Below, in pieces: positions 1 through 5,303 of a DNA stretch of 6,043 bases. This DNA is from Planctomycetaceae bacterium (lineage in GTDB: Bacteria; Planctomycetota; UBA1135; GCA-002686595): positions 1-6,043 of the forward strand of contig JABWBL010000231.1 of the NCBI GenBank assembly GCA_013360535.1. The letters are read 5' to 3'. Numbering within the stretch: the first letter of the stretch is position 1; every line of letters begins with the position of its first letter. The position numbers and the translations under genes were made by a program. Under the pieces are notes generated by a model. It did not search any database. It saw nothing but the letters and a program-made list of their open reading frames with translations, and had not been told where the DNA came from.

Positions 1-2
1 AG

Positions 3-383
3 CCCGACGTGGTCGGCCGCGGCGCCGAGACGGGCCGCGTCGTGTTCTGCGATTGCGCCGCCGAGAGTCCGGCCGGCCGCCGCAGCCTGTGCTACGACCG
101 CGCGGCGCTCGATGCACGCAAGGAACACCGACCCGGCGGCAGTGCCGTCGAGGCGGCGGCGGCGATGGGCATCGAACTGCTCACCGAGGCGCAGTACCGC
201 GCGCTGCAGCAGCTGGGCGAGTTCGACACGAAGACCTCGAGCTGGATCCGCACGCCCGCGGCGGTGCGCGCGTTGGGCGGTGCGCTGTTCTGCGACCGCC
301 GCTACGGGCAGGTCTTCGTCTACCACAACGGGGCCTCGTCGTACTACGCGGCGCGGGGCTTTCGCGGCGCGCTGGAGGTGTGA
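3..383 (+). CDS. DUF4256 family protein, C-terminal part (5' truncated by window edge)
   Basis: The reading frame is open from base 3 to the TGA at 381-383, giving about 126 residues with no internal stop. The real start lies before the window; a GTG at 9 sits inside conserved family sequence and is not a credible start. Recognisable DUF4256 features are the CDCAAESPAGRRSLCYDR stretch near the start, MGIELLTEAQYRALQQLG in the middle, and the hallmark run GEFDTKTSSWI, then LGGALFCDRRYGQVFVYHNG, ending SSYYAARGFRG near the C-terminus. From memory the family is usually about 185-190 residues, so roughly the first third is missing here. It is a small soluble protein with no visible signal peptide or membrane segment, and its biochemical role is unknown. 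The next gene on the same strand starts 115 nt downstream, so co-transcription is possible but not shown. The family call is firm; function is not inferred. Confidence 0.88.
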   Translation, partial: PDVVGRGAETGRVVFCDCAAESPAGRRSLCYDRAALDARKEHRPGGSAVEAAAAMGIELLTEAQYRALQQLGEFDTKTSSWIRTPAAVRALGGALFCDRRYGQVFVYHNGASSYYAARGFRGALEV

Positions 384-498
384 GAAGGCGCATCCCTTCG
401 ATGCGGCGCCGTCCTACGCGCCGATGGCTCTTGCGCCGGCAGCAGGCAGGCATCGGCCGTCGAAGGATGGCGCCAACGCCTCGCCGGGAGACCACCGC

Positions 499-1668
499 AT
501 GCAGCACGCCATCGCCGCCCTCGAACGCCCGTTGCCGTTTTTGCAGCCGCAGCGCGCCGCCAGCTTCTATCGCTGCCGCGGCATCTCGGCTGGCCCCGGC
601 AGCGCCAGCGCGCTGGCGGGCCACGACCTGCATACACGCGCCAGGGTGGCGCGCCGACTCGCCGAGGTCGCAGGCTACCGCTACGGTGGCGAATCGAGCG
701 TCGGTGAACCTCCGGCGCCCGGCACTTACCTCGTGCCGAGCGATACGCTCGGCCCGGCCGAGGCGGCGAGCCTCGGCATCACCGACGCGGCGGACCTCTT
801 CGGCGGCGTCGTGCCCCATCCGTTCGTCGCCACGAAACTCGTGACGCACGGCGCCGTCGGCTGGCTGGCCGATACGCCCGAAGGCTGGCCGTGGGAATTG
901 GGCCGGCTGCTCGGCGACTGCGTGCTGCCGGGCTACTCGGTGTTCAACCGCGCCGATGCGCTCGAGGCCGGGCGCCGGCTGCTCGTCGGCGGGCCGGTGC
1001 GGCTGAAGGAGGCCTCGGGCATCGGCGGCGCCGGGCAGTGGGTGGTCGCGAATCGAGACGAGCTCGACCAGGAGCTCGAGCGCATCGGCGCCGAGCGGCT
1101 GGCACAAGGCTTTGTCGTCGAGCGCAATCTCGCCGGGGTGACGACGCTGAGCATCGGTCAGGTGCAGGTGGGCCCGTGGACGGCGAGCTACGCCGGCCGC
1201 CAGCGCACGACGCGCAACCACCGCGGCCGCGAGGTCTACGGCGGCTCCAGCCTCACCGTCGTGCAAGGCGGCTTCGACGCGTTGTTGCGCATCCCGCTGG
1301 CGCCCACCGTGCGCCTGGCCATCGAGCAGGCGCGCCGCTACCACGACACGATGCATGACGTGTTCGGCGCCGGCTTGTTCGCCTCGCGCTGCAACTACGA
1401 CGTCGCGCAAGGCCATGATGCGCACGGCCGCTGGTGCTCGGGCGTGCTCGAGCAGTCGTGGCGCATCGGCGGGTGCAGCGGCGCGGAGGTGGCCGCGCTC
1501 GGCGCATTCAAGGAGCGCGACGTGCCCGTCGTGCGCGCCTCGACGCACGAGATCTACGGCGACGCGATCGTGCCGCACGACGCCTGGCGGCTCTACGACG
1601 GGCACGACGCGCACGCCGGCCGCCTCGTCAAGTACGCGCAGGTCCACTGGCATGCCCACAACGCTTGA
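499..1668 (+). CDS. DUF3182 family protein (ATP-grasp-like)
   Basis: This 389-residue protein matches the DUF3182 family, which is known mostly from Proteobacteria at about this length. It looks like an ATP-grasp fold. Residues 165-180 (GPVRLKEASGIGGAGQ) resemble the nucleotide-binding lysine plus glycine-rich loop, with K170 the candidate lysine. FVVERNL at 205-211 resembles the adenine-side acidic strand. LEQSWRIGGCSGAEV at 317-331 resembles the metal and phosphate site, with E318 and R322 as candidates. That would make it an ATP-dependent ligase, but the substrate cannot be read from sequence. There is no signal peptide. The ATG at 499 is chosen because GGGAG lies at 486-490, 8 nt upstream; the in-frame ATG at 424 would add 25 residues but has no ribosome binding site, and earlier starts would run into the DUF4256 gene. 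The 3' end overlaps the hydrolase start by 17 nt, implying a linked pair. Confidence 0.85.
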   Translation: MQHAIAALERPLPFLQPQRAASFYRCRGISAGPGSASALAGHDLHTRARVARRLAEVAGYRYGGESSVGEPPAPGTYLVPSDTLGPAEAASLGITDAADLFGGVVPHPFVATKLVTHGAVGWLADTPEGWPWELGRLLGDCVLPGYSVFNRADALEAGRRLLVGGPVRLKEASGIGGAGQWVVANRDELDQELERIGAERLAQGFVVERNLAGVTTLSIGQVQVGPWTASYAGRQRTTRNHRGREVYGGSSLTVVQGGFDALLRIPLAPTVRLAIEQARRYHDTMHDVFGAGLFASRCNYDVAQGHDAHGRWCSGVLEQSWRIGGCSGAEVAALGAFKERDVPVVRASTHEIYGDAIVPHDAWRLYDGHDAHAGRLVKYAQVHWHAHNA

Positions 1669-2473
1669 GGAAGTCGTCTCCATCGAGGTGGCCGCCGACG
1701 AACGTGTGCGCGGCACCTTCGTCGCGCCGGGCACGCTGATGCCCGGCGTGCTTTTCGTGCACGGCTGGGGCGGCAGCCAGGAGCAGTACCTGGCGCGGGC
1801 GCGGGCCGTCGCATCGCTCGGTTGCGTGTGCCTGGCCTTCGACCTGCGCGGCCATGCCGAAAACCGGCCGCAGTTCGGCACCGTCTCGCGCAGCACGAAC
1901 CTGCGCGACGTGGAAGCCGCCTACGACCGGCTGGTCGCGCGGCGATACGTCGACCGCAACGCGATCGCCGTCATCGGCAGCAGCTACGGCGGCTACCTCG
2001 CGTCGATCCTGACGACGATGCGGCCGGTGCGCTGGCTCGGGCTGCGCGCACCGGCGCTGTACATGGACAGCGGCTGGGAGCTGCCGAAGCTGCAGCTGCG
2101 CAAGGAGCAGGACCTCGTCACCTATCGCTCGAGCCTCGTGCCGGCCGAGACCAACCGCGCCTTGCGCGCCTGCCAGGCGTTCGACGGCGACATGCTGTTG
2201 ATCGAGTCCGAGTTCGACGAGACGATCCCCGCGGCCGTGCTGGCGAGTTATCGCCAGGCCGCGACACGCACGCGTTCGCTCACCTTCCGGTGCATCAAGG
2301 GCGCCGACCACGGGCTGACGAGCGAAGACAGCCAGCGCGCCTACACGACGGTGTTGCTCGGCTGGCTGAAGGAGATGGTGTCGGGCGCGCGCGTCGGCCA
2401 GGTGCCGGCTGCTGCGCCGGAGACCGCCGCGCAACCGGAGACGCCGCCGCAGACGATTCGGGAGGACGGCTGA
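1652..2473 (+). CDS. alpha/beta hydrolase (serine hydrolase)
   Basis: This 273-residue cytoplasmic protein has a complete alpha/beta-hydrolase core. Residues 33-42 (VLFVHGWGGS) form the oxyanion-hole strand and HG motif. FDLRGHAE at 63-70 is the typical second strand and loop. GSSYGG at 109-114 is the nucleophile elbow with Ser111. IESEFDETIP at 184-193 supplies the acid, probably Asp189, and GADHG at 217-221 supplies His220. The best resemblance is to esterase or dienelactone-hydrolase-like and prolyl-oligopeptidase-like small hydrolases; the substrate is unknown. The last ~28 residues are a Pro/Ala/Glu-rich tail that looks disordered. The ATG at 1652 is used because residues 5-35 already read as hydrolase N-terminal sequence; the frame is open further upstream, but there it is the out-of-frame shadow of the DUF3182 gene. 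Only a weak Shine-Dalgarno is visible, consistent with translational coupling to the overlapping gene. Confidence 0.9.
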   Translation: MPTTLEEVVSIEVAADERVRGTFVAPGTLMPGVLFVHGWGGSQEQYLARARAVASLGCVCLAFDLRGHAENRPQFGTVSRSTNLRDVEAAYDRLVARRYVDRNAIAVIGSSYGGYLASILTTMRPVRWLGLRAPALYMDSGWELPKLQLRKEQDLVTYRSSLVPAETNRALRACQAFDGDMLLIESEFDETIPAAVLASYRQAATRTRSLTFRCIKGADHGLTSEDSQRAYTTVLLGWLKEMVSGARVGQVPAAAPETAAQPETPPQTIREDG

Positions 2474-2608
2474 CGCGCTGCGACCGCCTCGCTTTTCCTC
2501 GCACGATCCCTCGATTGCGGGCCCCGGCACGCCATTTGCCCACGGCCCCCTTTGCTTGCGGGCGGCTCGTCGAATCGGTAAATCATTGACTCGGGCCCGC
2601 GGCAGCTT

Positions 2609-2615
2609 GGAGGAG
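2609..2615 (+). promoter_or_regulatory. ribosome binding site for the ORF starting at 2624
   Basis: GGAGGAG is a near-perfect Shine-Dalgarno sequence; its GGAGG core ends 10 nt before the ATG at 2624. It supports that ATG as a true start of translation. The 150-nt gap before it (2474-2623) holds a short AT-richer patch at about 2571-2590 that could be part of a promoter, but no well-spaced -35/-10 pair was found there. Confidence 0.65.
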
Positions 2616-2623
2616 CGCTGTCG

Positions 2624-3133
2624 ATGGATTCCACGGTCGAGGCCACGAAGCCCAGCGGGGCAAGGCGCCGCCATGCCAACGCCGCTGCAAACGGGGAGAA
2701 CAACGGGGTCAAGAGCGCAGAGAACGGCACGCACGTCACGCACGTGGCGAACCGCCCGAAAGCCGTGGCGCGCGAAGCCGATGCACGTGCGCGCCGGCTG
2801 CTCGCCGCGTTGACGGCGTTTGCCAACGGCGACTTCGGCGCCCGCCTGCCGGCGCACTGGTCGGGCATCGACCGCAGCATCGCCGACGCCTTCAACCAGG
2901 CGATCGCGCGCGCGCAGCTCGAGGAGCTCGAGCGGATCGCCGAGCAGCACCAGCTCGCCGGCTGGCAGCCCGACCTCTGCGCGGAGCTGTACGGCGCGCT
3001 CTACTCGTGCCACCGCGCGCTCAATCAGGGCTACGAGGTCGCGCCCGAGGCGCGCCTGAAGGAGCAGTCCGCGTTCGAGCGCCTCTGCCAGCTCGACGCC
3101 GCCGCGGCGCTCCGGATCTCGATGGGCGGCTAA
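2624..3133 (+). CDS. chimeric ORF: HAMP sensor-kinase N-terminus joined to TssA C-terminus
   Basis: The 169-residue frame has two unlike parts. Residues 1-50 are a low-complexity Ala/Asn/Gly/Arg leader. Residues 58-92 (LLAALTAFANGDFGARLP followed by SGIDRSIADAFNQ) match the first HAMP repeat of the very large soluble multi-HAMP hybrid histidine kinases, whose N-termini have this form; a real member continues for well over a thousand residues, here absent. From about residue 95 the sequence becomes an amphipathic helical region with AEQHQLAGWQPDLCAELYGAL at 106-126 (W114-Q-P conserved) and FERLCQLDAAAALRI at 151-165. This is how TssA/ImpA (VasJ-type) T6SS proteins end, and tssB follows directly, as expected for a tssA tail. 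The frame ends with tandem TAA TAA at 3131-3136. I read it as two gene fragments joined in frame near 2895-2915, by misassembly or recombination. A genuine short fusion protein is possible but less likely. Neither part should be treated as a functional kinase or a complete TssA. Confidence 0.6.
   Translation: MDSTVEATKPSGARRRHANAAANGENNGVKSAENGTHVTHVANRPKAVAREADARARRLLAALTAFANGDFGARLPAHWSGIDRSIADAFNQAIARAQLEELERIAEQHQLAGWQPDLCAELYGALYSCHRALNQGYEVAPEARLKEQSAFERLCQLDAAAALRISMGG
2895..2932. other. probable junction between unrelated sequences
   Basis: Homology switches from HAMP kinase to TssA within the codons for residues 91-100 of the ORF starting at 2624. The point lies beside an 11-nt alternating CG tract at 2905-2915, followed by two copies of AGCTCGAG (2916-2923 and 2925-2932) separated by one base. 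Such simple sequence could be the shared overlap at which an assembler, or a recombination event, joined two molecules. The exact base cannot be fixed without homologues. Confidence 0.5.
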
Positions 3134-3138
3134 TAACA

Positions 3139-3170
3139 TTGACCGCCCGGCCGCGGTTTTGGGCTATGCT
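3139..3170 (+). promoter_or_regulatory. weak sigma70-like promoter candidate before tssB
   Basis: TTGACC at 3139-3144 matches 5 of 6 bases of the -35 consensus, and TATGCT at 3165-3170 matches 4 of 6 of the -10 consensus. The 20-nt spacer is longer than the usual 16-18, so this is only a candidate. It lies in the 110-nt gap between the TssA-like tail and tssB, where an internal promoter would be plausible. Confidence 0.2.
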
Positions 3171-3228
3171 CGGCCGCCCTGGCGGCGCTCGTCTCGCCAC
3201 CTAGACAGGTTTTGCTCAGCACGAGGGG

Positions 3229-3235
3229 AAAGGAG
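3229..3235 (+). promoter_or_regulatory. ribosome binding site of tssB
   Basis: AAAGGAG ends 8 nt before the ATG at 3244. This is a strong Shine-Dalgarno at good spacing, and it fixes that ATG as the tssB start. Confidence 0.75.
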
Positions 3236-3243
3236 CCTTCGCG

Positions 3244-3738
3244 ATGTCGAAAGAGGGATCAGTAGCGCCGAAGGAGCGCGTGAACATCACGTACAAGCCG
3301 GCGACGGGGAACGCGAAAGAGGAAGTAGAGCTGCCGCTGAAGCTCCTCATGCTCGGTGACTACACGATGCGGCCCGATCCGCGTCCGCTCGAGGATCGCA
3401 AGCCGATCAACGTGGACAAGGACAACTTCCAGAAGGTGATGAGCGAGCAGAAGCTCGCGCTGTCCTTCAACGTGAAGGACCGGCTCTCCGAGGCCGAGGA
3501 CAACGAGCTCACGGTGAACCTCAAGTTCCGCCGGCTGAGCGACATGGAGCCGGAGGCGATCGCGAACCAGGTGCCCGAGCTGAAGAAGCTGCTCGACCTG
3601 CGCGCCGCGCTCACCGCGCTCAAGGGCCCGCTCGGCAACGAGAAGGCGTTCCGCAACAAGATCCAGCAGATCCTGGGCGATCCCGCCCAGCGCAACAAGC
3701 TCATCAACGAGCTCGGCCTGCAGAAGGAAGGGGAGTGA
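3244..3738 (+). CDS. tssB: T6SS contractile sheath small subunit TssB (VipA/IglA family)
   Basis: TssB pairs with TssC to build the helical cytoplasmic sheath around the Hcp tube; contraction of the sheath drives the T6SS spike out of the cell. The 164-residue length is normal for the family. Visible hallmarks are SVAPKERVNITYKP at 6-19, LPLKLLMLGDY at 30-40 (the conserved beta strand ending in GDY/GDF), PLEDRKPINVDKDNF at 48-62 with the family's V-D-x-D-N-F core, and FRRLSDMEPEAIANQVPELK at 95-114 running into LLDLRAALTALKGPLGN at 116-132. The C-terminal segment 133-164 is the helical, charged tail that packs against TssC. No residue expected in the family is obviously missing. tssC follows after 3 nt, with its ribosome binding site inside the last tssB codons, so the two are co-translated as expected for a heterodimer. 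Sequence type resembles the VipA-like TssB of gammaproteobacteria and myxobacteria more than the usual Burkholderia form. Confidence 0.96.
   Translation: MSKEGSVAPKERVNITYKPATGNAKEEVELPLKLLMLGDYTMRPDPRPLEDRKPINVDKDNFQKVMSEQKLALSFNVKDRLSEAEDNELTVNLKFRRLSDMEPEAIANQVPELKKLLDLRAALTALKGPLGNEKAFRNKIQQILGDPAQRNKLINELGLQKEGE
3729..3735 (+). promoter_or_regulatory. ribosome binding site of tssC
   Basis: AGGGGAG lies within the last codons of tssB, just before its TGA, and ends 6 nt before the tssC ATG at 3742. The arrangement implies translational coupling, which would help keep the two sheath subunits in balance. Confidence 0.65.
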
Positions 3739-3741
3739 GCG

Positions 3742-5226
3742 ATGGCGACTGAGACGCAGGCGGCGGGCGGCGCGGCGGCCCACACCCTGGAGGGTGGGTC
3801 ACTGCTCGAGGAGATCCTCGCCGAGACGAAGATGACGCCCGGCGACGAGGGCTACGAGATCGCCAAGAAGGGCGTGCAGGCGTTCATCGCGGAGCTCGTC
3901 GCGCCGAAGCGCGAGGGCGAGAAGGTCGACAAGGCCTTCGTCGACGCGCTGATCGCCGAGATCGACGTGAAGCTCTCGCGCCAGATCGACGAGATCATCC
4001 ACCACCCGACCTTCCAGAAGCTGGAGAGCGCGTGGCGCGGGATGAAGTTCGTCATCGACCGCTGCGACTTCCGCGAGAACATCAAGGTCGAGATGCTCAA
4101 CTGCTCCAAGGAGGACCTCCTCGCCGATTTCGAGGACTCCCCCGAGGTGCCGAAGAGCGGCCTCTACAAGATCGTGTACTCGGCGGAGTTCGGCCAGTTC
4201 GGCGGCAAGCCCTACGGGGCGATCGTCTCGAACTACGAGTTCGGCCCGGGCCCGCAGGACATCGCGCTCCTGCAGAAGTGCGCGGCCGTCGCGACGATGT
4301 CGCACGCGCCCTTCCTCGCGGCCGCCGGCCCGCAGTTCTTCGGCCTGAAGGACTACCTCAACCTGCCGAACCTCAAGGACCTGAAGTCGCTCTTCGAGGG
4401 CCCGCAGTACACGAAGTACAACTCGTTCCGCGAGACCGAGGACTCCCGCTACGTCGGCCTCCTGCTCCCGCGCTTCCTCCTCCGCCTGCCGTTCGGCGCC
4501 AACACGGTGCCGGTCAAGGGCTTCAACTACGAGGAGGACGTCATCGGCCACCACGACCGGTACTGCTGGGGCAACGCGACGTACGCGTTCGCGACGCGCC
4601 TGGCCGACAGCTTCGCGAAGTACCGCTGGTGCCCGAACATCATCGGCCCGCAGGCGGGCGGCGCGGTCGAGAACCTGCCGCTCCACCAGTACGAGTCGAT
4701 GGGCGAGATCCAGACGAAGATCCCGACCGAGATCATGCTGACGGAGCGCCGCGAGTTCGAGCTCTCCGAGGAGGGCTTCATCGGCCTGACGTTCCGCAAG
4801 GACTCGGACAACGCCTGCTTCTTCTCGGCGAACTCGGTCCAGAAGCCGAAGTACTTCGGCCAGAGCGAGGAGGGCCGCGCGGCCGAGATGAACTACCGGC
4901 TCGGCACGCAGCTCCCGTACATGATGATCATGTGCCGCATCGCTCATTACCTGAAGGTGCTGCAGCGCGAGCAGATCGGGACGTGGAAGGAGCGCTCGGA
5001 TCTCGAGCGCGAGCTCAACGATTGGATCGGCCAGTACGTCGCGGACCAGGACGTGGTCTCCGCGGCGATCCGCGGCCGCCGCCCGCTCCGCAAGGCCCGG
5101 ATCATCGTGACCGAGGTCGAGGGGAACGCCGGCTGGTACAAGGTCGACATGCAGGTGCGGCCGCACTTCAAGTACATGGGCGCGTTCTTCACGCTCAGCC
5201 TGGTCGGCAAGCTCGACAAGGAGTGA
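3742..5226 (+). CDS. tssC: T6SS contractile sheath large subunit TssC (VipB/IglB family)
   Basis: TssC is the major sheath protein of the type VI secretion system and forms the sheath with TssB. The 494 residues match the family's usual length. In order: a short flexible N-terminus; GGSLLEEILAETKMTPGDEGY at 18-38, the region corresponding to the N-terminal helix that ClpV recognises in VipB; HPTFQKLESAWRGMKF at 88-103, a family signature; PYGAIVSNYEFGPGPQDIALL at 157-177; GLLLPRFLLRLPFG at 239-252; RWCPNIIGPQAGGAVENLPLH at 295-315; IPTEIMLTERREFELSEEGF at 327-346; RIAHYLKVLQREQIGTWKER at 399-418; and QVRPHFKYMGAFFTLSLVGK at 471-490. All are the expected core and C-terminal sheath blocks. The ATG at 3742 has a good ribosome binding site and follows tssB by 3 nt. 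A strong terminator begins 29 nt after the stop, so the transcript appears to end with tssC, with no hcp directly downstream. The family call is close to certain. Confidence 0.97.
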   Translation: MATETQAAGGAAAHTLEGGSLLEEILAETKMTPGDEGYEIAKKGVQAFIAELVAPKREGEKVDKAFVDALIAEIDVKLSRQIDEIIHHPTFQKLESAWRGMKFVIDRCDFRENIKVEMLNCSKEDLLADFEDSPEVPKSGLYKIVYSAEFGQFGGKPYGAIVSNYEFGPGPQDIALLQKCAAVATMSHAPFLAAAGPQFFGLKDYLNLPNLKDLKSLFEGPQYTKYNSFRETEDSRYVGLLLPRFLLRLPFGANTVPVKGFNYEEDVIGHHDRYCWGNATYAFATRLADSFAKYRWCPNIIGPQAGGAVENLPLHQYESMGEIQTKIPTEIMLTERREFELSEEGFIGLTFRKDSDNACFFSANSVQKPKYFGQSEEGRAAEMNYRLGTQLPYMMIMCRIAHYLKVLQREQIGTWKERSDLERELNDWIGQYVADQDVVSAAIRGRRPLRKARIIVTEVEGNAGWYKVDMQVRPHFKYMGAFFTLSLVGKLDKE

Positions 5227-5255
5227 GCGCGGCCTGAGGCGGCCGAGGTGCAGGC

Positions 5256-5291
5256 GCGGCCGGCGGGATGACCGCCGGCCGCTTCTGTTTT
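5256..5291 (+). terminator. intrinsic terminator after tssC
   Basis: A perfect 11-bp GC-rich stem (5256-5266 paired with 5272-5282) encloses a 5-nt GATGA loop and is followed by the T-rich stretch TTCTGTTTT. It lies 29 nt past the tssC stop. The T-tract is only on the + strand side, so it is best suited to stopping tssBC transcription; the stem would still separate the two convergent genes. Confidence 0.85.
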
Positions 5292-5303
5292 GTGGGGGGG
5301 CGC

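Noticed and set aside
388..405. A small hairpin just after the DUF4256 stop (CGCATC at 389-394 pairing with GATGCG at 400-405).
   Set aside because: The stem is only 6 bp and is not followed by a T-tract, so it does not support an intrinsic terminator call.
112..498. N-terminal extension of the DUF3182 frame back to ATG 112 or ATG 424.
   Set aside because: The extension overlaps real DUF4256 coding sequence, is Arg/Ser-rich shadow sequence, and neither start has a ribosome binding site, unlike ATG 499.
181..3139. Two long minus-strand open frames (181-1896 and 1628-3139) opposite the left-hand genes.
   Set aside because: Their translations are compositionally biased antisense shadows of DUF3182, the hydrolase and the chimeric ORF, with no domain signal or ribosome binding site.
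3173..3186. Inverted repeat GCCGCC/GGCGGC in the tssB leader, considered as a terminator or operator.
   Set aside because: It is short, has almost no loop and no T-tract, and such pairs are expected by chance at this GC content.
5294..5300. A run of seven G residues next to the terminator, considered as a phase-variable tract.
   Set aside because: It lies between two convergent genes, outside both coding regions, and is too short to suggest slippage control.
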